The position numbers were made by a program, and so were the translations under genes. A stretch of 64,000 nt of DNA from the NCBI GenBank assembly GCA_963754645.1, contig CAVWGP010000004.1:1426001-1490000 (forward strand). Direction: 5' to 3'. Positions 1 to 8,265 of the stretch are shown here, in pieces. Numbering within the stretch: the stretch's first letter is position 1; each line of letters opens with the position of its first letter. The notes under the pieces were generated by a model. It was not told the origin of the DNA and ran no database searches. It worked only from the letters and a program-made list of their open reading frames with translations. The DNA is from CAVWGP01 sp963754645 (lineage in GTDB: Bacteria > Pseudomonadota > Alphaproteobacteria > Bin65).

Positions 1-330
1 GGCTGCATCGTCGAAACTGTATAAGTAATTGCGCCGGCGAATTTTTAAGGGTTTGGCCGGGGCCACAAGCGCAAATGAAAATCGGGCCAAAAAATTCTCT
101 GCCTCTGCTGGGAACACTCGAACACGTGCCAAGACTGTCGAAGTGGCCGGCGCCTTGGCCCCCTCTCCAGGAACAGCGAAAGACGATCGGACCTAGCGAT
201 TGCGCACGCTGTGTTCGGCAAACCTAATTCCGCCAGAGAAGTTCAATCTTGCCGCGGCCGTAATCCGTGCCGAACGGACGCGCCTGCGCCGGAAGGCATT
301 GCGGGCGCTGCCGCCGCGCCCGCTTCGGCT
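1..330. other. Upstream stretch without a recognisable gene
   Basis: No reading frame here has a ribosome binding site or recognisable protein similarity. The short open frames that cross it are compositional. It is the upstream region of the transporter operon, whose likely promoter lies just downstream. The first bases may be the tail of an intergenic region that begins outside the window. Confidence 0.5.
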
Positions 331-359
331 TTGCTTGCGTTTGGCAACGACTCTATAGT
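331..359 (+). promoter_or_regulatory. Putative sigma-70-type promoter of the Liv-type transporter operon
   Basis: TTGCTT (331-336) and TATAGT (354-359) are separated by exactly 17 bases, a good match to the housekeeping promoter spacing. The start codon at 407 follows about 45 bases later with a GGGAG ribosome binding site at 395-399. Seen by eye only; no other promoter-like pair as good was noticed upstream. Confidence 0.45.
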
Positions 360-406
360 GCGCAAGTTCGGCCAGCTTTCGGCCAAGCAACGATGGGAGA
401 CCAAAC

Positions 407-1605
407 ATGTTCAAGCAATTACTTGCCGCCGCCTCGGTCCTGGCGCTGTCAGCGGCAGGTGCCGCCGCGCAGACCATCAAGGTCGGCGTGCCGCTGCCGT
501 TCACGGGCATCGGCGCGGAATTCGCTCAACAGAGCATGAACGCGATGGAGCTATACCTCAAGCTCAACGCCGACCTCGTGAAGCCCTACGAGATCACGCT
601 GATCAAGCGCGACGTTAAAGATCCGGGCGGCGTCACGGCCAAGAAGGAAGTGACGGAACTCATCACCAATGAGAAGGTCGACATCCTAATCGGCTGGATT
701 TACTCGCCCAATGCCATCGCCTCCGCGCCGGTCGTCACCGCCGGCAACAAGCTGGCCATCATCACCAACGCCGGCACGGCGCATATTACCACCCTCTCGC
801 CCAACTACGTGCGCTTCTCGTTCAGCATGTGGCATGCGGGCTACGCTATGGGCGAGGCCACGGCCAAGATACTCAAGGCCAAGACCGCCGTCATCGGCTT
901 CACCGACTTCCCGCCCGGGCGCGACATGCGCGATTTGTTCAAGCGCGCCTTCGAGGCGAGCGGAGGCAAGGTCGTGGACGAAATTCCGATGGGCGGCGCC
1001 GCGCAGGTGCCGGATTTCACGCCTTTCTTCCAGCGCGCGAAGGACAAGAAGGCCGACGTTTCTTCGTCTTCGTCCCGGCGGGCGACCACGCGGCCGCGGT
1101 GGTCAAGACCTACGGCGCCCTCGGCATGCGCCAAGCCGGCACCAAGCTGATCGGCCCGGGCGACATCACCCAGGACAACAAGCTGCAGGCGATGGGACCG
1201 GCCGCCGTCGGGCTGATCACGATGCACCACTATCACGCCGATCTCGACAATCCCGAGAACAAGCGTTTCGTCGCGGCATGGAAGCAGGCTTACGGCAAGG
1301 ACAGCGTGCCCGACTTCATGGCGGTGGGCGCCTATGACGGCATGGCCGCGGTCGTCCACGTCGTGCGCACCTTGAAGGGCAAGATCGAGATCGACAAGGC
1401 GCTGGAGGCGTTGAAAGGGTGGAAGCACAACAGCCCGCGCGGGCCCATTATGATCGATCCCGCCACGCGCGACATCGTCATGAACGAGTACCTGTCCGAG
1501 GTCGTCATGAAGGATGGCCGCCTGTTCCAGAAGGAGATCGGCAAGATCGAAAACGTCAAGGACGCGTGCAAGGAGCAGAAGATCGGGCCCTGCGCGCCGA
1601 AATAA
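407..1605 (+). pseudogene. Branched-chain amino acid-type ABC transporter substrate-binding protein, frameshifted
   Basis: Periplasmic binding protein of the LivJ/LivK fold that would deliver substrate to the permease encoded downstream. The N-terminus (MFKQLLAAASVLALSAAGAA) is a typical signal peptide cut near AAAQ. The protein reads cleanly to about residue 217 (RAKDKKADV). It then continues in another frame, starting FFVFVPAGDHAAAVVKTYGA, to the stop at 1603-1605. A single base is missing near 1060; restoring it gives about 399 residues, the usual length for the family. The uncorrected frame stops at 1150. The neighbourhood (benzoate-CoA-ligase family, hcr genes) suggests an aromatic acid rather than an amino acid as substrate, which is inference. 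The start at 407 has a good ribosome binding site. The indel may be real or a sequencing error. Confidence 0.85.
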
Positions 1606-1638
1606 TGCGCACATAGCCTGAGCATCTTCGGCAAGGCA

Positions 1639-1672
1639 AAGGCCGCCGTCCCGCCCCGCGGGCGGCGGCCTT
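1639..1672 (+). promoter_or_regulatory. GC-rich stem-loop between binding-protein gene and permease gene
   Basis: AAGGCCGCCG (1639-1648) is perfectly complementary to CGGCGGCCTT (1663-1672) with a 14-base loop. There is no T-run after it, so it is a poor intrinsic terminator. Such hairpins between binding-protein and permease genes are known to protect the upstream mRNA or cause partial termination, giving more binding protein than permease. That role is inferred here. Confidence 0.45.
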
Positions 1673-1703
1673 CCGCTATCCCCAGGGTCCTTCGAGCGCT
1701 CCT

Positions 1704-2576
1704 GTGATTTTCGGCATCGACGTCGCCAGCATTCTTCTCGGCGGATTCGCCGCCGGGATGGTGCTGTTCATCGTCTCGGTCGGGCTCTCGGTCACGATGG
1801 GCCTGATGGGGTTCGTCAATCTCGCCCATGGCGGTTTCGCGATGATCGGCGGCTATGTCATCGTGCTTTCGATGAATCGCTGGGGCGTGGGCTTCGTGCC
1901 GGCCCTGGCGCTGGGCTTCGTCGCCACCGCGGCCTTGAGCGTCGTGCTGGAGCGCCTCCTTTATTCGCGCCTCTACCGCGCGGTCGAGCTCGACCAGGTC
2001 CTGTTCACGATCGGCCTGGTCTTCTTCATGATCGCGTCGGTGACCCTGCTCGTCGGGCCCGAGAACCAGCAGCTCCAGCTTCCCGACATGCTGCGCGGCC
2101 AGGTCGACCTCGGCATCCTCCACTACCGCACCTACAGCGTCGTCCTCATCGTGGTCGGCGTCGTGTTCATGCTGGCGCTGTGGCTCGGATTCGAGCGTAC
2201 GCGCATGGGCGCCCAGATCCGCGCCGCGGTCGACAACCGGCGCATGGCCGAATCGCTCGGAATCAATGTGAGCCGCCTCTTCACCATCACCTTCGCGCTC
2301 GGCAGCGGTATGGCGGCGCTGGGCGGCGGCCTCGGCGCCGAGTTCCTCGGCCTCGATCCGCAATACGCCCTTAAATACCTCGTCTACTTCCTCATCGTGG
2401 TGGCGGTCGGCGGATTGGGCCGCGTCACCGGCGTCTTCTACGCCGCCCTCATCATCGGCGTGCTCGACTTCGTGCTGAAGCAATATGTCCCGCGCGGCGG
2501 CACGCTCTATATCTACGCCCTCACCATGCTCCTGCTGCTGTTCCGTCCGCAGGGGCTATTCGGAAAAGCAACATGA
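1704..2576 (+). CDS. Branched-chain amino acid-type ABC transporter permease (LivH family)
   Basis: Inner-membrane permease of 290 residues, the normal LivH length, with about eight hydrophobic segments. The N-terminal SVGLSVTMGLMGFVNLAHGG region is the hallmark of LivH proteins. It forms the translocation channel with the LivM-like protein encoded next. GTG is the start codon. The stop overlaps the start of the next gene (ATGA), so the two are translationally coupled. Substrate specificity is set by the binding protein; in this aromatic-catabolic setting an aromatic acid is plausible, as in benzoate/4-hydroxybenzoate uptake loci of phototrophic alphaproteobacteria. Confidence 0.9.
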   Translation: MIFGIDVASILLGGFAAGMVLFIVSVGLSVTMGLMGFVNLAHGGFAMIGGYVIVLSMNRWGVGFVPALALGFVATAALSVVLERLLYSRLYRAVELDQVLFTIGLVFFMIASVTLLVGPENQQLQLPDMLRGQVDLGILHYRTYSVVLIVVGVVFMLALWLGFERTRMGAQIRAAVDNRRMAESLGINVSRLFTITFALGSGMAALGGGLGAEFLGLDPQYALKYLVYFLIVVAVGGLGRVTGVFYAALIIGVLDFVLKQYVPRGGTLYIYALTMLLLLFRPQGLFGKAT

Positions 2577-3580
2577 GCGGGCGCGGGCATCTGCTCGAGC
2601 ATCCGGCGGCGGTGGCGCTAACGCGGCGCCACCATTTGCGGATCTGGGAACTCCTACCCTGGATCCTCGCCGTCGCCGCCTACTTCGCGTTTCCGAGTTA
2701 CCTCCCCTTCGGCACCGAAGTCCTAGTGATGGTGCTATTCGCGCTCTCACTCGATCTGGCGCTCGGCTATGCCGGCATCATCACGCTGGGCCACGCCGCG
2801 TTCTTCGGCATCGGCGCCTACACCGCGGGGCTCATCGGCCTCTACGGCGGCTGGAACGAGCCGATCTCGCTGCTGCTGGCGGCCGCGGCCGTGGCCGGCG
2901 TCTCCGGCCTGCTCTCGGGCTGGGTGCTGCTGCGCACGCACGGGCTCACGCTGCTAATGCTGACGCTCTCATTCGCGGCGCTGCTCGAGGAACTGTGCAA
3001 CCAGTTCATCGAGTACACCGGCGGCTTCGACGGCAAAAACCTCAACATGGCGCCAGTGCTCGGGCGGTTCGAGTTCAATCCGCTCTATTCCAACACTCAG
3101 TACCTCTACGCGCTCGCCGTCCTCTTCGTGCTGTTCTTGATTTTGCGCAGCATCGTCTATTCGCCCTTCGGCCAGAGCCTCAACGGCATCCGTGAGAACA
3201 TCCTGCGCATGCCGGCGGTGGGCACGCCGGTGCAGTGGCGGTTGGTGATGGCCTACAGCATCTCCGCCGCCGTGGCGGGGATCGCCGGCGCGCTCCAGGC
3301 GCAGACCCAGCTCTTCGTCAACCAGAGCTATTTCAATCTCGAGAAATCGGCCACCGTCATCATCATTCTCATCCTCGGCGGCTACGGCCGGCTCTACGGC
3401 GCCTTCATCGGCGCGATCGCCTACATGGCGCTGGCGCATTTCCTCTCCAAGGCCTATCCCACGGCGTGGCAGCTCGGCCTCGGCCTGCTGCTCATCGTCA
3501 TCGCGCTGTTCGCGCGCAACGGCATCCTCGGCATCGGCGAGCGCATCGCGCGCCGCCTCGGCGGACGCGCGGCGAAATGA
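2573..3580 (+). CDS. Branched-chain amino acid-type ABC transporter permease (LivM family)
   Basis: Second permease subunit, 335 residues. LSLDLALGYAGIITLGHAAF near residues 58-77 is the LivM signature, and AVAGIAGALQAQTQLFVNQS appears in the second half. About nine to ten hydrophobic segments are present, ending in a basic cytoplasmic tail (RIARRLGGRAAK). It overlaps livH by four bases at its start and the ATPase gene by four at its end, so the cassette is tightly coupled. It pairs with LivH and two ATPases at the inner membrane. Confidence 0.9.
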   Translation: MSGRGHLLEHPAAVALTRRHHLRIWELLPWILAVAAYFAFPSYLPFGTEVLVMVLFALSLDLALGYAGIITLGHAAFFGIGAYTAGLIGLYGGWNEPISLLLAAAAVAGVSGLLSGWVLLRTHGLTLLMLTLSFAALLEELCNQFIEYTGGFDGKNLNMAPVLGRFEFNPLYSNTQYLYALAVLFVLFLILRSIVYSPFGQSLNGIRENILRMPAVGTPVQWRLVMAYSISAAVAGIAGALQAQTQLFVNQSYFNLEKSATVIIILILGGYGRLYGAFIGAIAYMALAHFLSKAYPTAWQLGLGLLLIVIALFARNGILGIGERIARRLGGRAAK

Positions 3581-4335
3581 CGACGCCGCTGCTCGAGACC
3601 CGCGCGTTGAGCCGCAATTTCGGGGCGCTCGCCGCCGCGCGCGAGATCGCGTTCACGCTCGAGGCCGGCGCGCGCCGCGCGCTCATCGGGCCCAACGGCG
3701 CCGGCAAGACCACGTTCATCAACCTCCTGACCGGGGTGCTGCGCCCCTCGTTCGGCGCGGTGCTGCTGAAGGGCCGCGACATCACGCATTACTCACAGGC
3801 CGAGCGCGTGAAGCTCGGAATTGCGCGCACCTTCCAGATCAATCGGCTGTTCCGCGGTCTGTCGGTCCTCGAGAATGTCTACATGGCGGTTTCGGAGCGG
3901 GTCGGCGCCGCGCCGTCGATGTTCCGGCCCGCCGGGCGGCGCAAGGACGTGATTGAGGAGTCGATGCATCTCCTCGAAACGGTGAAGCTCGAGAACGATG
4001 CCCGCGACCGAATCTCCGAGCTGCCCTATGGCCGGCAGCGCCTAGTCGAGATCGCCATCGCGCTCGGCCTCAATCCGACGGTGCTGCTGCTCGACGAGCC
4101 GGCCGCGGGCGTGCCCAGCGCCGAGAGTCACATCATTCTCGACGCCGTCGCCGCCCTGCCGCGCGACATTGCCGTGCTCATCATCGAGCACGACATGGAC
4201 ATCGTCTTCCGCTTCGCCCAGCGCATCACAGTCCTGGTCGCCGGCGCGATCTTCGCCGAAGGCACACCGAAGGAAATTGCCGCCAATCCCGACGTGCGCG
4301 CCATTTATCTTGGGCAGGCTTCGGTCCATGGCTGA
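3577..4335 (+). CDS. Branched-chain amino acid-type ABC transporter ATP-binding protein (LivG family)
   Basis: ATPase subunit, 252 residues from the ATG at 3577, which overlaps the livM stop (ATGA). Upstream extension of the frame was rejected because it runs inside livM. Walker A is GPNGAGKT near residue 36. The LivG-type GIARTFQINRLFRGLSVLEN follows. The signature helix reads LPYGRQRLVEIAIAL and Walker B LLLDEPAAG, with a C-terminal GTPKEIAANPDVRAIYLG as in LivG. It powers the transporter together with the second ATPase, LivF. Confidence 0.9.
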   Translation: MTTPLLETRALSRNFGALAAAREIAFTLEAGARRALIGPNGAGKTTFINLLTGVLRPSFGAVLLKGRDITHYSQAERVKLGIARTFQINRLFRGLSVLENVYMAVSERVGAAPSMFRPAGRRKDVIEESMHLLETVKLENDARDRISELPYGRQRLVEIAIALGLNPTVLLLDEPAAGVPSAESHIILDAVAALPRDIAVLIIEHDMDIVFRFAQRITVLVAGAIFAEGTPKEIAANPDVRAIYLGQASVHG

Positions 4336-5032
4336 CGCGCTCGAACTCCGCGGCGTCTCTGCCGGGTATGGCGAAACCGTCGTTATCGAAGCGCTCGATC
4401 TAACGCTCGCCGAGGGCGAGAGCATCAGCGTCATCGGCCGCAACGGCGTCGGCAAGACCACACTGCTCGCCACGATCATGGGCCATACAACTTTGCATGG
4501 CGGCACCGTGATGTTTCGCGGCCGGAACCTTGATAAATTCGCGATATATCAGCGGGCGCGCGCCGGCATCGGCTTCGTGCCGCAAGAGCGCGAAATATTT
4601 CCGTCGCTTTCGGTGCGCGAGAACCTCGAGGTCGGCGCCAAACCCGGCTTCTGGACGGCGGAGCGGATATTCGAGCTGTTTCCGAATCTCAAGATGCGGC
4701 TCAACAATGCGGGCAATCTGCTATCGGGCGGCGAGCAACAAATGCTGTCGATCGCTCGCGCGCTGATGACTAACCCGGCCGTTCTCCTGATGGACGAGCC
4801 GACCGAAGGCCTTGCGCCGGTCATTGTCGAGACCCTAACCGCCACTATTCAGCGCTTGCGTGCGGCCGGCGGCCTTTCCATCATCCTGGTCGAGCAAAAC
4901 AGCCGCGTCGCCCTCAACTTCTCGGAGCGCACCATCGTCATGGACAAAGGCCGCATCGCTTACGACGGCGCGTCGCAAGCGTTGCGCGACGATCCGAGCC
5001 GGCTCGGCCAGCTCATCGGAGTCGCCGAATGA
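4328..5032 (+). CDS. Branched-chain amino acid-type ABC transporter ATP-binding protein (LivF family)
   Basis: Second ATPase, 234 residues from the ATG at 4328, which lies eight bases inside the end of livG; the frame upstream of this is livG sequence. Walker A is GRNGVGKTT near residue 37. The LivF-typical GFVPQEREIFPSLSVRENL follows. The signature is LLSGGEQQMLSIARAL and Walker B LLMDEPTEGLAP, then the H-loop region IILVEQN, which has Gln in place of the usual His as is common in LivF. Its stop overlaps the acetyltransferase start. Confidence 0.9.
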   Translation: MADALELRGVSAGYGETVVIEALDLTLAEGESISVIGRNGVGKTTLLATIMGHTTLHGGTVMFRGRNLDKFAIYQRARAGIGFVPQEREIFPSLSVRENLEVGAKPGFWTAERIFELFPNLKMRLNNAGNLLSGGEQQMLSIARALMTNPAVLLMDEPTEGLAPVIVETLTATIQRLRAAGGLSIILVEQNSRVALNFSERTIVMDKGRIAYDGASQALRDDPSRLGQLIGVAE

Positions 5033-5571
5033 GCGTGCCGGAACCGGGCGTCGCCGCAACGGTTCGCACCGCAACGCGCGACGACGTACCCACGATTCGC
5101 GACATTTACAACGACGCGATCCTGCTAACGACCGCGTCCTACGATTACGAGCCGGTTTCGCTCGAGTTGCGGTTCGAATGGTTCGAGCAAAAAATGGCCG
5201 GCGGCTGGCCGGTGCTCGTCGCCGAGCACACCTACGCCATTCAAGGATTTGCCACCTTCGGACCGTTTCGCGATTGGGCGGGCTATCTCTACACCGTCGA
5301 GCATTCGATCTACGTCGCCTCGCACACCCGGCGCATGGGCGTGGGATCGGCGCTGCTGCCTGCGCTGATCGGAGCGGCGCGCGGCAAGGGCATGCATGCG
5401 ATGATCGGCGGCATCGACGTGAACAATGTCGCGAGCCTGCGCCTGCACGAGAAATTCGGCTTTGAGAAAGTCGCTCACTTCAAAGAAATCGGCTACAAGT
5501 TTCATCGCTGGCTCGATCTCGTCTTCATGCAGAAGCTGATCGGAGCCGCGCCGCCCGACGACAAGACTTAG
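5029..5571 (+). CDS. GNAT family N-acetyltransferase, phosphinothricin acetyltransferase-like
   Basis: 180 residues, last gene of the Liv cassette, coupled to livF by an ATGA overlap. It has the Pat/bar-type GNAT layout: RTATRDDVPTIRDIYNDAIL at the N-terminus, SIYVASHTRRMGVGSALLPA as the acetyl-CoA-binding R/Q-x-x-G-x-G/A motif (RRMGVG), and NNVASLRLHEKFGFEKVAHF near the C-terminus. Enzymes of this subgroup acetylate phosphinothricin, methionine sulfoximine or related amino acid analogues. The real substrate here is unknown; linkage to an aromatic acid transporter suggests detoxification or a housekeeping passenger. Confidence 0.85.
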   Translation: MSVPEPGVAATVRTATRDDVPTIRDIYNDAILLTTASYDYEPVSLELRFEWFEQKMAGGWPVLVAEHTYAIQGFATFGPFRDWAGYLYTVEHSIYVASHTRRMGVGSALLPALIGAARGKGMHAMIGGIDVNNVASLRLHEKFGFEKVAHFKEIGYKFHRWLDLVFMQKLIGAAPPDDKT

Positions 5572-5979
5572 CGCGCGGCGCTCCCGGTATGGCGCGGCTA
5601 GACTTCGTCATCGGTCCGCCTGGCCGGCCGAAGTCGCTTCCGCAAATCGAGCGCCCCAACTTGGCGAGCGACGCGCGTCCGACCGTTGCTTGTTTGCAAC
5701 AAGCGAAAACCGCAACAGCCCTAAATTTCGCCTAAAAGCTTGGCTCAATTGGAGCAATTATCGAATTTTCAGTTCCCTAACCCGATGAATACTCGACCCT
5801 AAGTGGCTTATATCTGGATCAACTCGATGGATGTTCGTTCGCTTGCTCGGGAAGCTTTTTCGCAATCCCACATGGCGGTCGGGGTCGTTTGGTTAATCGC
5901 GACGAGGCGGCGTTAGCGGTTCATTAATGACGGGCCAATAAATCGAACTTGCCGCGGGCCGCGGCCGCGGCCAGGGAGT
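5572..5979. other. 408-bp intergenic stretch with one small hairpin
   Basis: No gene seen. GCTTGTT (5688-5694) and AACAAGC (5698-5704) form a short perfect hairpin with a three-base loop. It is not followed by a T-run. The remainder is less GC-rich than the flanking genes, especially 5750-5945, and probably holds the promoter of the gene starting at 5980. No convincing -35/-10 pair could be fixed. Confidence 0.4.
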
Positions 5980-8265
5980 ATGGAATTGCAATCACTCGTT
6001 GCTGCTGTGCCGTTGCGAAGACTTCATCCGGCGGCGATCTATGCGCCAACTGTCTTCTTGAGCGCATGGCTGCTGTTCCAGGTCGAGCCGTTGTTCGTGA
6101 AAATGGCGCTCCCTTTGCTGGGTGGGTCGCCGGCCGTTTGGACGACCGCGCTCGTCGTTTTTCAGGCCCTGCTGCTGGCGGGATATCTTTATGCGCATTG
6201 GCTGGTTACGCGATTTCGTCCCTATTGGCAGCGGCGAATTCATCTTTCCGTGCTGTTCGCCGCGCTCGTCGCCTTGCCCATCGCAATTCCAAACTCGTGG
6301 CGCACGCCGCTCGAGAACGCGCCGAACCTATGGCTGATCGGCTTGGTCGCGGTATCGATCGGCCTGCCATTCTTCGCGATATCCGCCAATGCCCCGCTGC
6401 TTCAGCGCTGGTTTGCCGGCACAGCCGACGCCAGTGCGCAAAATCCCTATCCGCTCTACGCCGCGAGCAATCTGGGCAGCCTTGTCGCCCTGCTCGCCTA
6501 TCCCTTCCTCATCGAGCCGTTCTTCGCCCTGCGCACCCAAAGCTGGGTGTGGTCCGCGGGCTACGGTGCGCTGCTTGCCGCCGCGCTGGTCTGCGCACTG
6601 CGGTCCGCCATTCCGAGCGAAAGCGCCGTGGTCGTCAAAATTCCGCAAAACCGGGCGGCCGCCCCAAGCTGGCGCCGGCGAATTCATTGGGCGGCCCTTG
6701 CCTTCGTTCCGTCGGGGATGCTGGTCAGCGTCACGACGATCATCACATCCGAAATCGCACCGATACCGCTGCTGTGGATCGCGCCACTCGCACTCTACCT
6801 CCTGAGCTTCGTCATTGTCTTCGCGCGCCGCCAATGGTTTCGCGATTCGTGGCTGCAATGGATTCAAGCCGGCTTGCTGCTCCTATCCGCCGTCTTCGCG
6901 GTTCGTTCGCTGACAAGCTTCTCGCTCGCCATCATGATGCTCGGCCTGGCGACACTTTTTGCGACATCGCTGATACTCCATCGTGAGCTTGTCAAGTTGA
7001 AGCCTTCGGTCCAGCATTTGACCGAGTTTTACGTATGGATGTCCGTGGGCGGCATTCTCGGCAGCACATTCGCCGCGCTGTGGGCGCCGCTCCTCTTCAA
7101 CTTTTTCGTCGAGTACGCAATTCTAATCGTGCTCGCCGGCCTGCTGCGCCCAGCGACGGATCGCAGCGAGGAATCGCGCCAGGTCGGATACCGCTTCGGC
7201 GCCGCTACCGTGTTGCGGGAAGTCTCCGTGCCCGCCATCGGACTGTCGATCTTGCTGCTGATCAATTCGAGGGTGAGCCAAGACACGGCGGCGGCCAACG
7301 CCATGTTCGGCATGATCCTGCTATTCATTGCGCTTTTCAGCGTGCTGTCCGCCGGCCGGCCCTTCCGCTTCGGCCTCTGCCTTGCGGCGATCGCCGCCTT
7401 CGGCGCCAGCATGAGCAATCCGGCCGTCGGCGCTCTCGTTTACCGCGAACGCACGTTCTATGGCATCCACGCAATCCGCACCAATTCCAGCGGCGATTAC
7501 ATCGTGCTCACGCATGGGAATACAATCCATGGCGCGCAGCACACGTCGTGGACGCGGTATCGCGAGCGCAATACGTACTTTCACGCGGACTCCGGCATCG
7601 GCCGCGCCATGCAGGCGCTCGACGGCAAAGCGCAATTGCCCAAGAGCGTCGGCGTCATCGGCCTCGGCGCCGGTGAGCTATCGTGCTACCGGCAGGATGG
7701 CCAGCATTGGACGTTCTTCGAGATCGACCCGGCCGTGGTGTTCATGGCGACGAGCGGCCAGCATTTCCGTTTCGTGCCGACCTGCGCGCCTGACGCGCGA
7801 ATTCTGGTGGGCGACGGACGCCTGCTCCTGGCGCGCGAGCCCGCCGGCCAATTCGACTTGCTGATCATCGACGCATTCGGCTCGGATACGATTCCATTTC
7901 ACCTGGCAACGCGCGAGGCCTTCCGACTATATACTGAGAAGCTAACGGCGAACGGCGTCATCCTGATGCACATTTCGAACCGATTTATCGATCTTGAGCC
8001 GGTCGTCAGCCGCCTTGCCGTGGAAACGGGCCTCGCCGCGCGCATCATGATCGCGAAGGCGCCGCACGCCAATCCGGAGCAGCCATACCGTTTCGGCTCC
8101 ATTTGGGTTGCCCTGTCACGCAACGAAGCCGCGCTCAAGGCAATGACCGAGGACCAGGATGCGGAAAGCCCGAGCGCTTGGGGCGCCTGGCGCAAGCTGA
8201 AATACGGCACAAAACGACACTTGTGGACGGACGACTACTCCAACTTGCTCAGCGTTCTGAAATAG
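5980..8265 (+). CDS. Membrane-fused spermidine-synthase-like protein
   Basis: 761 residues. The first two thirds hold about twelve hydrophobic segments and resemble the MFS-like half of the fused transporter/aminopropyltransferase family. The C-terminal third is a spermidine-synthase fold. GVIGLGAGELSCY (near residue 560) is the nucleotide-binding glycine loop. TFFEIDPAVV supplies the acidic residue that binds the cofactor ribose, and LLIIDAFGSDTIPFHL holds the catalytic Asp of the aminopropyltransferase signature. The substrate of these fused proteins is not established. The end overlaps the convergent ctaA gene by 17 bases. ATG at 5980 is preceded by CCAGGGAG, a plausible binding site. Confidence 0.8.
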   Translation: MELQSLVAAVPLRRLHPAAIYAPTVFLSAWLLFQVEPLFVKMALPLLGGSPAVWTTALVVFQALLLAGYLYAHWLVTRFRPYWQRRIHLSVLFAALVALPIAIPNSWRTPLENAPNLWLIGLVAVSIGLPFFAISANAPLLQRWFAGTADASAQNPYPLYAASNLGSLVALLAYPFLIEPFFALRTQSWVWSAGYGALLAAALVCALRSAIPSESAVVVKIPQNRAAAPSWRRRIHWAALAFVPSGMLVSVTTIITSEIAPIPLLWIAPLALYLLSFVIVFARRQWFRDSWLQWIQAGLLLLSAVFAVRSLTSFSLAIMMLGLATLFATSLILHRELVKLKPSVQHLTEFYVWMSVGGILGSTFAALWAPLLFNFFVEYAILIVLAGLLRPATDRSEESRQVGYRFGAATVLREVSVPAIGLSILLLINSRVSQDTAAANAMFGMILLFIALFSVLSAGRPFRFGLCLAAIAAFGASMSNPAVGALVYRERTFYGIHAIRTNSSGDYIVLTHGNTIHGAQHTSWTRYRERNTYFHADSGIGRAMQALDGKAQLPKSVGVIGLGAGELSCYRQDGQHWTFFEIDPAVVFMATSGQHFRFVPTCAPDARILVGDGRLLLAREPAGQFDLLIIDAFGSDTIPFHLATREAFRLYTEKLTANGVILMHISNRFIDLEPVVSRLAVETGLAARIMIAKAPHANPEQPYRFGSIWVALSRNEAALKAMTEDQDAESPSAWGAWRKLKYGTKRHLWTDDYSNLLSVLK

